A DNA stretch of 25,795 bases. Source: an uncultured Alistipes sp. (GTDB lineage: Bacteria; Bacteroidota; Bacteroidia; Bacteroidales; Rikenellaceae). The stretch is from positions 1-25,795 of the forward strand of contig CATKXN010000025.1 in assembly GCA_949840605.1 (NCBI GenBank). The letters are read 5' to 3'. The notes under the pieces are model-generated. The model was not told the origin of the DNA. It was given only the letters and a program-made list of their open reading frames with translations, and did not search any database. Both the position numbers and the translations under genes were made by a program. This document shows, one piece after another, positions 1 to 8,129 of this stretch (the stretch's first letter is position 1; each line of letters opens with the position of its first letter).

Positions 1-1867
1 CGTCGCTCCGCAGCCACAGGCTGCGGTAGAGCGAGCCCGGATCGAACGTTACGGTATAGCCGATGCGGTCGTAGAGGAGGCGCGCCTGGTTTTCGAGCTG
101 CCGCACGAAGTCCGGAGGCGTGTCCCGAAGGTCGCGGCTGCGATATCCGAGCCATACGAGCGTGTCGAGCATGCGCTGGCGGGTCATGACGATCTGGCGG
201 TTGCGCTTCGCGTAGTAGGCCCGGGCGTCGGTGCCGAGCGCAATGGCGTGGCCCAGTCTGTTACCCTGTTGCAGACCGAGGAACCGCAGGGCTTCCTCGA
301 TGGAGTGCAGGCCGTCGGCCAGGTCGTAGAAATCCTCGCCTACGTGGTACGTAAGGTCGGTCAGACCGCATTTGCGGGCGTAGCGGTAGACGTGGCCGAA
401 GACCGCAGGCGGACAGTTGAGCTCGCTGCCGGCCGCGTCGATTCCCGCGATCCGGTAGAGCGGCCTGTGTGGAAATCGTGCGTTGCGGCGTCGTCTCCAT
501 TCGTCCAGCACCTGTTCGATCTGGGGTTTGTAGCACGCCTTGTAGCCCGTGCGCGAAGCGCCGCTACCGCGGTGCCGGCTGCGCTCGCTCTTTATGAGAT
601 GCACCACGAACGAAAGAGTTCCGGGACGGATGTTGTCGTGCCGGACGGCCGCATTGAAAAGGGAGCGGGCCAGGTCCTGGTCCGGAATGCCGCCGGGCAC
701 GACTCGCGCTTCCAGCCGGTCGTCGCTGCCGGGCCGGATGGCCGACTGCGCCGCATAGTAGGGATAGAACTCGGCGAATGCGTTGCAGTAGGCCGATTTC
801 CGCTCCTCGTAGGTCTTGAAGTTGGAGAAGCCGACGAGGGGGTTGGTCTGCACGAATTCGCTTCTCACACGCATCTTGATGACGAAGTAGAGGTAGGCGA
901 AATCGGCGATGGCCAGCGCCGTGCGGTCGTTGCGGTAATAGCGGTAGAAGAAGTCGTACATCCACGCGCGCTCCCCGGAGTGTATCGCATAGATCGAGTC
1001 GCCCTGCGGCTGCGTCATGCAATAGTCGAGCCGCACTCCGGCGACGGTCCGGACCGCATGGCGGCCCAGCGTGTCGATGAGGCCCTGCAAGCCGGCCAGC
1101 CCGGACTTGCGTCTGACCGTGTTGTCGAACAGCCGGATGGCCTCGAACAGCTTGCCTTCGGGCTCGTTGCGTTGCAGCGACCGAAAGAGGTGGGCACGCA
1201 GATAGGCCGCGACCTGCACCAGCACGTCGATCGGGTAGTAGCGGGTGCCGAGGGCCGTATGGATGCGCGCGTCGGCAATGTCGGACAGCCTGCCGAAATC
1301 CTCGCCGCGATTGACGACCCGGTTCATCAGGTCGAGCCACGTGAGTTCGAACGTGTCGGCCGAGGCTTTCAGGTGGGCGTGGATGTCGGTCAGCCCCGCC
1401 GAAAGTACGTCGTTGAGTGCTTCGTGGTCGTGGCGGATGATGTTCGGCCATGCATAATCGGCCGGTCGCATGCCGTCGTTCCTGTCGGGATGCGCCAGGA
1501 ACGATGTCGTGAGCAGGTCCTCTCCCGTCAGCAGGGAGAGTTCGCGCCACGGACCGAGCTTTTCGAACCGGACGACCGGATGCGCGTCCACGCATTTCAG
1601 ACACAGCGAGGTGAAGCGGGGCAGCAGGCGGAAGCAGTGGTGCCGTTTCACGGGGCGGTCGCAGGTGGTCTCGGCGGTTACTTCGCTGCGCACGAAATCC
1701 GCGAGGTTTTTCGCTTCGGTCTGGGTGAATGCCGTCTCCCTCCACGAAATCTGCTTCGCGAATTCCCGCTCCAGATGCGATGCCCTGCGCTCTCGGAGGT
1801 CCTGCACGACGGAGGATACCGCCGTGTCGTAGAATACCGTGCGTATGGAGGCACTCAGCAGGTCCAT
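1..1867 (-). CDS. rdrB: RdrB, adenosine deaminase-like subunit of RADAR (partial, 3' end outside window)
   Basis: The first 622 residues are visible and open to the window edge; the C-terminus is missing. Metal-binding and catalytic adenosine deaminase signatures appear in the right order: HAH at about residues 163-165 (preceded by GLTDI), HVGED at 508-512 with the helix DGLHSIEEALRFLG behind it, and GHA at 539-541 in NRLGHAIALG. The final zinc-ligand Asp would lie outside the window. A Cys/His-containing stretch sits at residues 69-92 (C69, C78, C89, C92). The spacing between HAH and HVGED is far longer than in metabolic adenosine deaminases, as expected for RdrB, which assembles into large shells and deaminates adenosine/ATP or RNA during phage infection. 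The ATG lies one base after the rdrA stop, so the two genes are almost certainly co-translated. A long open frame on the opposite strand covers the same region and is a shadow. The family call is firm; activity is inferred. Confidence 0.9.
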   Translation of the reverse strand, partial: MDLLSASIRTVFYDTAVSSVVQDLRERRASHLEREFAKQISWRETAFTQTEAKNLADFVRSEVTAETTCDRPVKRHHCFRLLPRFTSLCLKCVDAHPVVRFEKLGPWRELSLLTGEDLLTTSFLAHPDRNDGMRPADYAWPNIIRHDHEALNDVLSAGLTDIHAHLKASADTFELTWLDLMNRVVNRGEDFGRLSDIADARIHTALGTRYYPIDVLVQVAAYLRAHLFRSLQRNEPEGKLFEAIRLFDNTVRRKSGLAGLQGLIDTLGRHAVRTVAGVRLDYCMTQPQGDSIYAIHSGERAWMYDFFYRYYRNDRTALAIADFAYLYFVIKMRVRSEFVQTNPLVGFSNFKTYEERKSAYCNAFAEFYPYYAAQSAIRPGSDDRLEARVVPGGIPDQDLARSLFNAAVRHDNIRPGTLSFVVHLIKSERSRHRGSGASRTGYKACYKPQIEQVLDEWRRRRNARFPHRPLYRIAGIDAAGSELNCPPAVFGHVYRYARKCGLTDLTYHVGEDFYDLADGLHSIEEALRFLGLQQGNRLGHAIALGTDARAYYAKRNRQIVMTRQRMLDTLVWLGYRSRDLRDTPPDFVRQLENQARLLYDRIGYTVTFDPGSLYRSLWLRSD

Positions 1868-1868
1868 G

Positions 1869-4415
1869 TCAGTTCGATGTTGCGATTTCGGTGATTATGC
1901 GGATGACGTCGGCTTTTTTGAACGCGGTATTTTCGGGGAACGTTTCTTTCCATTGCTTGGGTGCGCGTAGCTGATATGTGTCGTTCAGTTCGGTGCGCAG
2001 GCGCTTCAGAATGGTCTTCTGCTTATAGCTGTTTCCTTTGAAAGTTTCGTTGAGTTTTTTCTGTTGGAACTCGGTTCCTTGGCCGTATATGGAGTCGAAA
2101 TAACTCGCATCGCACTGGTCGAGCACCTCGATGATTTCCGACAGGAATTTGAAATCGATGGTATAGGGTTTTTCGTGTTGTATTCTCGGATAGGTATTCA
2201 TCTCCGAGTTTTTGATGCTTTTGTAAAATTCGGCGATGCATTTGCTGTTGCTGCTCGAACGCGATACGTAACGTTGGGCTTTGAGCCGCTCGTTCATTGC
2301 GGTAAGCACCTCCGAATTGCGGATTACGGCATCGGAGAGAAATTCATGCTCCTTGTTGTCGTAGTTCCGATCGGATTTGTCCTGCATGCCGTACAGCAAT
2401 GTCCATTCGTTGGCCAGGGCGAAATCGTAGAGCGAACGGTGGTTGCTGTCTTTTCTGCGGAACAGACCGTCGAAGCGGTTGTATGTCATTCTCAAGTTCA
2501 GGATGTTGTAGAACGGCGCCAGAACATCGAACAGAAGATGTTCGGTACTTCGGTTGAATCGCAATACGTGTCCCGGATACGGTGATTGCCAATAGGGAGG
2601 CCGCGAAATGTCCAGGTTCCTCTGAGCGATGTGCCGGCTCGTGCAGAGCATGAAGAATTCGATCAGCCGGAAGCGGCGCTTGTACTCCTCGTCCACCGTA
2701 TCGCGCTTCGTGCCGAGGTCCTGCAACTCTTTTTCCAGCGTACTGCCGTTGATCAGGCGCAGGTCTCGGCTTTTGTTTTCGCTCTTGTTCGGCGGGAGGA
2801 TGCTGTCCGCTTCATAGTAGAAGTAGGCCCCATTGACCAGCTGCTGAAGGACGTTGGTCCGGTCGAACAGCGCGTCGGACGCATAGATCTCGCCGATCCC
2901 CGCCTCTTTCTTGTCGGGAAACAACTCCGCGCCGATGTTTTCGGTGATGCGGTCGTATGCCTCGTACAGCTTGATGGAGTAGAGCGAGCGGATGAAGAAC
3001 TGGAACATCTGCAACTGGGTGTCGGTTTCGTTCTGGCTCAGGTACTCCAGGAGGTTCATTACGTCGCCCAGCGAGATGTTGTAGGCGTAGTTGGACGAAT
3101 CGAACAGTTTCTCGAACTTCTTCATTTTGTCGAATTCGGGCAGCGTGGACAGCTGCGCCACGACCGTCTTGTTGAAGTGCAGGTTGTTGTCGTTGGCCAG
3201 AATCTTGTCGATCCGCTCCTGGTACTCCTGATTCAGCTGCTGGGTCCAAGTGCGGAAGAAGTAGTTTTTGAAGATCTGCTGGTTGGCGTGGTGTGCGGTG
3301 CTGTTCTGCTTGTCGTGGTCCTCCATGGCCGCGAGCAGATGGAGCAGCTGTCGGAGCGAACGCAGGTTGCGCGGTACGATGAGCGAACTGCGCCCCTTGC
3401 TGTTGTAGAACAGATAGCCGGTTTTCCAGAATATGATGCGGGTAATGGCTTCCTTTACCGATCGGTATTCGCTGGTCTGGCCTCCCTTTCTGTATTCGAG
3501 CGCATTGTCGCAGTAGTTCTCCAGTTCCGGCATGTTCACGCGGTTGCCGGCCGGTATGAGTTTGACGACGTATTTCACGGCCATGCGGTAGCTCTCCTCG
3601 TCGGAGATATGCTGCTCCTGCCGGAGGTTGATCTTGATCGCCTCCACCAACTGATCGACTTTGACGCTCAGAAGGATCAGGCACTGCTCGTCGGTGAGGT
3701 ACTTGCGGATGAATTCCGACATGACGTACGCGCCCCGGATGTTCAGGTCGAGGTCGTCGATGGTGATGACAAGCAGCTTTTTGCCTAAGTAGGCGAGGTA
3801 GCTCTCGAACAGGTGCCGCAGGGTCTCGCGCAGCTGGAGCCCCGCGGCGAGCGCGTCGAGTTCCTCCAGGGCGTCGTAGAATTTCTCGCGGTTCGAGGCT
3901 TTGGCGAGGTGCTTCATGTACCGCATCGCCGTGTTGAACTCCTCCAGAAGCTGTTCGCGGGCGAAGTCGTCCTTGTCGCTGCGGTATGGGCGGTCGCGCT
4001 TGCGTTCGTCCTTGACGAGGACGTTGTACATCTGGCCCAGGACCAGACCGAGAATGTTGTTGGAATCGTCGAAAAACGACGGGTCGATGGTTTCCAGAAA
4101 GAGGCAGTTCGCATCCTGGTCGGGCTTCAACTGTTGGCGGAAGCTCTCCATGCACGAGGTCTTTCCCGATCCGCGGTCGCCGCAGAAAGCGATGATGTTG
4201 TTGGTTTTGCGTAGGTCCTTGCTCTTGTCGGCCGACAACTCCCGGAAGATGTCGTGCGCGAGGTCGTATTGGGCGCGGAACATGGACTCCTCCCGTTTCT
4301 CCGACCCTTCGACGATCACGCAGTTATCCTCGTCATTGTTGAATATCAGTCTTCTGTGCTTGTCTGACACGTTGTCCTGCACGGTGTGTTGCGAAGTCGT
4401 TATGTTGGAAACCAT
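1869..4415 (-). CDS. rdrA: RdrA, P-loop ATPase subunit of RADAR
   Basis: 848 residues, the usual size for RdrA. Walker A is GDRGSGKT at residues 79-86. Walker B is LLVITIDDLD at about 214-223, inside a STAND/AAA-like ATPase core. An Arg-containing IVPRNLRSL segment near 345 may act as a sensor. The remaining roughly 500 residues are helical and match no other domain I recognise. In known RADAR systems RdrA forms a heptameric ring that docks on RdrB and is needed for RNA or nucleotide deamination and abortive defence. The direct link to rdrB (one-base gap) is the main support for the call. The gene is AT-richer than the polysaccharide genes nearby, which fits a transferred defence module. The start at 4415 is the first in-frame ATG and lies about 25 nt after a TATATTTG promoter box. 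Confidence 0.9.
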   Translation of the reverse strand: MVSNITTSQHTVQDNVSDKHRRLIFNNDEDNCVIVEGSEKREESMFRAQYDLAHDIFRELSADKSKDLRKTNNIIAFCGDRGSGKTSCMESFRQQLKPDQDANCLFLETIDPSFFDDSNNILGLVLGQMYNVLVKDERKRDRPYRSDKDDFAREQLLEEFNTAMRYMKHLAKASNREKFYDALEELDALAAGLQLRETLRHLFESYLAYLGKKLLVITIDDLDLNIRGAYVMSEFIRKYLTDEQCLILLSVKVDQLVEAIKINLRQEQHISDEESYRMAVKYVVKLIPAGNRVNMPELENYCDNALEYRKGGQTSEYRSVKEAITRIIFWKTGYLFYNSKGRSSLIVPRNLRSLRQLLHLLAAMEDHDKQNSTAHHANQQIFKNYFFRTWTQQLNQEYQERIDKILANDNNLHFNKTVVAQLSTLPEFDKMKKFEKLFDSSNYAYNISLGDVMNLLEYLSQNETDTQLQMFQFFIRSLYSIKLYEAYDRITENIGAELFPDKKEAGIGEIYASDALFDRTNVLQQLVNGAYFYYEADSILPPNKSENKSRDLRLINGSTLEKELQDLGTKRDTVDEEYKRRFRLIEFFMLCTSRHIAQRNLDISRPPYWQSPYPGHVLRFNRSTEHLLFDVLAPFYNILNLRMTYNRFDGLFRRKDSNHRSLYDFALANEWTLLYGMQDKSDRNYDNKEHEFLSDAVIRNSEVLTAMNERLKAQRYVSRSSSNSKCIAEFYKSIKNSEMNTYPRIQHEKPYTIDFKFLSEIIEVLDQCDASYFDSIYGQGTEFQQKKLNETFKGNSYKQKTILKRLRTELNDTYQLRAPKQWKETFPENTAFKKADVIRIITEIATSN

Positions 4416-4440
4416 GGCATCTGGATTTTTTACTGTTCAG

Positions 4441-4448
4441 CAAATATA
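4441..4448 (-). promoter_or_regulatory. -7 box of the rdrA-rdrB promoter
   Basis: On the minus strand this reads TATATTTG, an exact match to the Bacteroidetes TAnnTTTG element, in an AT-rich stretch about 25 nt upstream of the rdrA ATG. No good TTTG box is seen at the expected distance upstream, so promoter strength is uncertain. Confidence 0.5.
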
Positions 4449-4512
4449 TAATTTTTTATTGCAACGCCGCGGTTCTTTCGGAAAAACATGCGACCCGGAT
4501 GGAATATTTGCC

Positions 4513-4520
4513 TATTTTTG
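4513..4520 (+). promoter_or_regulatory. -7 box for the divergent acetyltransferase gene
   Basis: TATTTTTG matches the Bacteroidetes TAnnTTTG element and lies 21 nt before the ATG at 4542. It diverges from the rdrA promoter within the same 126-nt gap. No clear -33 TTTG is visible. Confidence 0.45.
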
Positions 4521-4541
4521 TGGGAAAAACCGAAGCTTGCC

Positions 4542-5075
4542 ATGAAAGAATCGAGAATCGACCTGCGCATCGACAACGAGGAGACGCGTGCGCGGAAATC
4601 GGAGATGAAGCGCAGCGCGCAGCTGTGTCACCGCATCAACCACACGATGCCGATGACCGACGAGTGCGATGCGCTGATCCGGGAGTTGTTCTGCGGCAGG
4701 GTGGGCGAGGGCAGCAGCCTCCAGCCGCCCCTGCACATCATGATGGGCGACCGCGTGACGATCGGCCGGAACGTCAGCGTCATGTACAATTTCCTGTGCA
4801 TGTCGGTGGGGGGCATCACCATCGAGGACGGGGTGCTGATCTCGGCCAACGTGCAGCTGCTGACCAACAACCACGACTACGACGACCACGAGGCGCTGAT
4901 CTGCAAACCCGTGCACCTGAAGCGCAACTGCTGGATCGGGGCCGGCGCCACCATCCTGCCCGGCGTGACCGTGGGCGTGAATGCGCTGGTGGCGGCGGGC
5001 GCCGTGGTGTCGACGGACGTCGAGCCAAATACGGTGGTCGGCGGCGTTCCGGCCCGGCTCATCAAGCGGGTCTGA
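4542..5075 (+). CDS. Hexapeptide-repeat acyltransferase (maltose/galactoside O-acetyltransferase family)
   Basis: 177 residues. The C-terminal two thirds are left-handed beta-helix hexapeptide repeats (VTIGRN, ITIEDG, CWIGAG, TILPGV, ALVAAG) ending in the family's usual GGVPARLIKRV. The NNHDY segment carries the His that acts as general base in the LacA/Maa group. The N-terminal helical part is shorter than in classical maltose acetyltransferases. Such enzymes transfer acetyl from acetyl-CoA to a sugar or other small acceptor; the substrate cannot be read from the sequence. The next genes make acetylated nucleotide sugars, so a role in surface glycan acetylation is possible, but this gene is on the opposite strand and converges on them. 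The ATG at 4542 was chosen over an upstream in-frame ATG at 4488 because the TATTTTTG box lies between them. Confidence 0.85.
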   Translation: MKESRIDLRIDNEETRARKSEMKRSAQLCHRINHTMPMTDECDALIRELFCGRVGEGSSLQPPLHIMMGDRVTIGRNVSVMYNFLCMSVGGITIEDGVLISANVQLLTNNHDYDDHEALICKPVHLKRNCWIGAGATILPGVTVGVNALVAAGAVVSTDVEPNTVVGGVPARLIKRV

Positions 5076-5081
5076 CCCCGC

Positions 5082-5118
5082 CGGCCGGGCCGCCTGCATA
5101 CCGTCCGCGGCCCGGCCG
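5082..5118. terminator. GC-rich hairpin between convergent genes
   Basis: A perfect 12-bp inverted repeat (5082-5093 with 5107-5118, 13-nt loop) fills the gap between the acetyltransferase stop and the wbpA stop. There is no T-run on either side, so it would be a two-way hairpin barrier rather than a classical intrinsic terminator. Confidence 0.45.
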
Positions 5119-6435
5119 TCAGAGACTCCAGTAACGGAGCGAACGGAATTTTCCGTGGTATATCGCACCCAGGTCGGCGACGATGCCGTCCGGCGTCAGC
5201 AGGGTGCGGAACCAGGCCTCGTCGAACGCCCGGTAGGGGGTGTGTCCCACGGCCACTATCACCAGGTCGTAGGGCGGTTGCAGCTCCTCCGTCAGCTCTA
5301 TTCCGTAGGTGTCGCATACTTCCTGCGCGTCGGCATACGGATCCGCGGCCTGGATGCGGAATCCCGCGCGCTCGAAGGCACGGAACAGGTCGGCCGACTT
5401 CGTGTTGCGGCAGTCGGCCACATCCGCCTTGTAGGTCATTCCGAGCAGCAGTACGCGCGATCCGGAGGGGTGTTTGCCCTGTGCCAGCAGCGCTTGTGTC
5501 AGCTCGCGGGCGATGCGGCCGCTCGTCCGTTCGTTGATCGTGCGGCTCGCGCGCATGACGGGGAGTTCCACCCCCGCCTCTTCGGCCCTGGCCAGCAGGT
5601 AGTAGGGGTCCACGCCGATGCAGTGGCCGCCGACCAGCCCCGGGCGGTAGTGTCCGAAGTTCCATTTGGTCGCGGCCGTCCGGAGCACCTCCGTCGTGTC
5701 GATTCCCAGCCGTGCGAAGAGCTCCGAGCATTCGTTCATCAGGGCGATGTTCACGTCGCGCTGGATGTTCTCCAGGATTTTCGCCGCTTCGGCCACCCGT
5801 ATGGCGGAGGCCCGGAAGATTCCCGCCTCGACCGCCGCCGCGTACACGCGGGCTATGGCGTCGAGCGCCTCCGCGTCGCAGCCCGACACGACCTTCACCG
5901 TGCCGGCGAGCGTGTGCTCCTCGTCGCCGGGGTTGATCCGTTCGGGGGAGTAGCCGACCTTGAAGTCTCGGCCCGCCCTGAGGCCCGAAACCGCTTCGAG
6001 CAGCGGGATGCAGCGCTCCTCGGTGCATCCGGGCCATACCGTGGATTCGTAAACCACGCAGTCGCCGGGGGAGAGGTGGCGTGCGATCGAGCGCGTGGCC
6101 GCGAGCAGCGCTCCGATGTCGGGCCGGTGCGCCTCATCCACGGGCGTGGGTACCGTCACGATGTAGAACGAGGCTTCCGACAGGCGGCTTTCGTCGTCCG
6201 TGAACAGGATGTCGCATCCCTCGAACGCCTCGCGCGGCAGAAGTCCCGCGGGGTCGATGCCCGAGCGCAGCTTCGCGATGCGGCGCGCGTCGATGTCGTA
6301 TCCCGTCACGCGGTATCCGCGTGCGAAGCGGAGCGCCAGCGGCAGCCCCGCGTATCCCAGTCCGAGCACGGCCAGCGATCGCTCGCGCCGCGCCAGGCGA
6401 CCGTGTATCCGGTCACTCCATGCAATGCACTCCAT
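5119..6435 (-). CDS. wbpA: UDP-N-acetylglucosamine 6-dehydrogenase, WbpA type
   Basis: 438 residues, the normal length for the UDP-glucose/GDP-mannose dehydrogenase superfamily. The NAD-binding motif GLGYAGLP is at about residues 25-32, VPTPVD near 95-100, and [11 protein letters not shown] at about 161-171, the form seen in the WbpA/WbpO/TviB branch. The catalytic Cys is C272 in [11 protein letters not shown]. The C-terminal part holds a second Rossmann domain ([20 protein letters not shown]). The expected reaction is two successive NAD-dependent oxidations of UDP-GlcNAc C6 to UDP-GlcNAcA, the first step of the UDP-GlcNAc(3NAc)A pathway. Its last place in the gene order, directly after wbpB, wbpE and wbpD homologues, is why WbpA is preferred over a GalNAc-specific WbpO. 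The ATG overlaps the end of wbpD by 23 nt, suggesting translational coupling. Confidence 0.87.
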   Translation of the reverse strand: MECIAWSDRIHGRLARRERSLAVLGLGYAGLPLALRFARGYRVTGYDIDARRIAKLRSGIDPAGLLPREAFEGCDILFTDDESRLSEASFYIVTVPTPVDEAHRPDIGALLAATRSIARHLSPGDCVVYESTVWPGCTEERCIPLLEAVSGLRAGRDFKVGYSPERINPGDEEHTLAGTVKVVSGCDAEALDAIARVYAAAVEAGIFRASAIRVAEAAKILENIQRDVNIALMNECSELFARLGIDTTEVLRTAATKWNFGHYRPGLVGGHCIGVDPYYLLARAEEAGVELPVMRASRTINERTSGRIARELTQALLAQGKHPSGSRVLLLGMTYKADVADCRNTKSADLFRAFERAGFRIQAADPYADAQEVCDTYGIELTEELQPPYDLVIVAVGHTPYRAFDEAWFRTLLTPDGIVADLGAIYHGKFRSLRYWSL

Positions 6436-7027
6436 TTTCGTCGAGCAGGTATTTCTCTCCCGATTCAGGACACACGGCCGTGCCCGCGGCGTCGAATTCG
6501 AGGCGGTGGCCGCAACGGCTCATCCAGCCGATGCGTCGTGCGGGCGCGCCCACGACCAGGGCGTAGGGCGGCACGGGCTTCGTGACCACGGCACCCGCGC
6601 CGACGAAGGCGTATTCGCCGATCTCGGTGCCGCATACGATCGTGGCGTTCGCCCCGACGGTCGCACCGCGCCGCACCACGGTGGCGAGGTATTGCGACCT
6701 GCGCGGCACGGCGCTGCGCGGGTTGCGCACGTTGGTGAACACGCACGAGGGGCCGAGGAACACGTCGTCCTCGCACACGACGCCCGTGTAGACCGAAACG
6801 TTGTTCTGTATCTTTACGTTGCGTCCGAGCTTCACGCCCGACGCGATCATCACGTTCTGTCCCAGGTTGCAGCCGGGGCCCAGCTCCGCGCCCGGCATGA
6901 TGTGGCAGAAGTGCCAGATCTTCGTGCCGGGGCCGATCGCGGCGCCCTCATCGACTACGGCCGTGGGGTGGACGAAGAACTCCGCCGCGGGGTCAGGGGT
7001 TGTCATGGAAGTATCGTTCGATTTCAT
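6413..7027 (-). CDS. wbpD: UDP-GlcNAc(3NH2)A 3-N-acetyltransferase, WbpD type
   Basis: 204 residues made largely of left-handed beta-helix hexapeptide repeats, starting [20 protein letters not shown] and followed by the family hallmark IWHFCHI. The central [14 protein letters not shown] stretch and [12 protein letters not shown] near the C-terminus are typical of WbpD/WlbB N-acetyltransferases. The end is a small Cys-containing tail ([20 protein letters not shown]). The enzyme is expected to acetylate the 3-amino group made by WbpE, giving UDP-2,3-diacetamido-2,3-dideoxy-glucuronic acid. The start is uncertain: ATG 7027 overlaps wbpE by 35 nt, and an in-frame ATG at 7006 would overlap by 14 nt; neither has a clear ribosome binding site. 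Confidence 0.87.
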   Translation of the reverse strand: MKSNDTSMTTPDPAAEFFVHPTAVVDEGAAIGPGTKIWHFCHIMPGAELGPGCNLGQNVMIASGVKLGRNVKIQNNVSVYTGVVCEDDVFLGPSCVFTNVRNPRSAVPRRSQYLATVVRRGATVGANATIVCGTEIGEYAFVGAGAVVTKPVPPYALVVGAPARRIGWMSRCGHRLEFDAAGTAVCPESGEKYLLDENGVHCME

Positions 7028-8129
7028 CGGTTATCGTTTCTTGCTGCTCCGCTGTGAGACAGGGGTGCATGGGCAGCGACAGCACGCACTCCGGCAGCAG
7101 GCGTGCCGCCTGCATCCGGCTGTCGCACAGACAGGGCATGTGTTGCGCCGCCGGCTGCCCGAAGAGCGGCAGCGGGTAGTAGATCATGGTCGGAATTCCC
7201 GCGGCTTCGAGCCGGCGGCGGAGGCCGTCGCGTTTGCCGTCCGCGATTTTCAGCGTGTACTGACCCCACACGTGGGTGCGTCCGGGGGCCTCTGCGGGCA
7301 CCTCCACGCCCGCGACATGCTCCAGACGGCGCGTGTAGCGCTGTGCGGCGGCGCGGCGGCGGGCGATGTGCTCGTCCAGCCGGGGCAGCTTGGCCCGCAG
7401 CACCGCGGCTTGCAGGGTGTCGAGACGCGAGTTGAACCCCACCGTTTCGTGGAGGTATCTGGTGCTTTGGCCGTGCGAGGCCAGGCATCGGATCCGCTCG
7501 GCCAGCCGGTCGTCGTCCGTGAAGAGCGCGCCGCCGTCGCCGAAGCATCCGAGTACCTTGGTGGGGAAGAACGACGTGCAGCCGATGTCTCCGATCGTGC
7601 CGGCGAAGCGGCGCGTGCCGTCGGAGAAGATGACTTCGGAGCCGAGCGACTGCGCGTTGTCCTCGATGACGCGCAGGCCGTGCGTGCCGGCGATGCGCAG
7701 GATCTCCTCCATGTCGCAGGGCTGGCCGAAGAGGTGCACGGGGATGATCGCCCGCGTGCGGGGCGACACGAGGCGCCGGATGCTCTCCGGGTCGATGCCG
7801 AAAGTCGCCGGATTCACGTCCGCCATGACGGGCACACCGCCCAGCAGCGCCACCGCTTCGGCCGTGGCGGCGTAGGTGAAGGCCGGCACGATCACCTCGT
7901 CGCCCGGTGCGAGCCCTATGGCCATCAGCGCCAGGATCAGCGCGTCGGTGCCGTTGCCGCACGGCAGGGTGTGGCGCACGCCGAGGTAGTCCGACAGTTC
8001 GCGGGCGAAAGCCCCGACGGCCGGGCCGTTGATGAACGCCGATTCGGTGATCACCGAACGCATGCCGGCATCGATCTCCGCCTTCAGCTCCTCATACTGG
8101 CCGTAGAGGTCCACCATTCTAACCGACAT
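6993..8129 (-). CDS. wbpE: UDP-2-acetamido-2-deoxy-ribo-hexuluronate aminotransferase, WbpE type
   Basis: 378 residues, a DegT/DnrJ/EryC1/StrS (fold type I) PLP aminotransferase. Visible landmarks are the N-terminal [27 protein letters not shown] (phosphate-binding loop), [13 protein letters not shown], the PLP-ring Asp in IEDNAQSLG (about D157) and the Schiff-base Lys in SFFPTK (about K191). WbpE transfers an amino group from glutamate to the 3-keto sugar made by WbpB. Two starts are plausible: ATG 8129, which overlaps the wbpB stop by 11 nt and has GGAG just upstream, and ATG 8117, just after that stop. I chose 8129. It sits directly between wbpB and wbpD. Confidence 0.88.
   Translation of the reverse strand: MSVRMVDLYGQYEELKAEIDAGMRSVITESAFINGPAVGAFARELSDYLGVRHTLPCGNGTDALILALMAIGLAPGDEVIVPAFTYAATAEAVALLGGVPVMADVNPATFGIDPESIRRLVSPRTRAIIPVHLFGQPCDMEEILRIAGTHGLRVIEDNAQSLGSEVIFSDGTRRFAGTIGDIGCTSFFPTKVLGCFGDGGALFTDDDRLAERIRCLASHGQSTRYLHETVGFNSRLDTLQAAVLRAKLPRLDEHIARRRAAAQRYTRRLEHVAGVEVPAEAPGRTHVWGQYTLKIADGKRDGLRRRLEAAGIPTMIYYPLPLFGQPAAQHMPCLCDSRMQAARLLPECVLSLPMHPCLTAEQQETITDEIERYFHDNP

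Noticed and set aside
248..1894. A 548-codon open frame on the plus strand opposite rdrB
   Set aside because: Its translation is low-complexity (Val, Arg, Glu, Gly rich) and matches nothing, while the opposite strand encodes a clear deaminase with conserved motifs. It is a GC-driven shadow.
2586..3788. A 400-codon plus-strand frame opposite rdrA
   Set aside because: Antisense to the ATPase core; Val/Leu/Glu-rich shadow with no recognisable domain.
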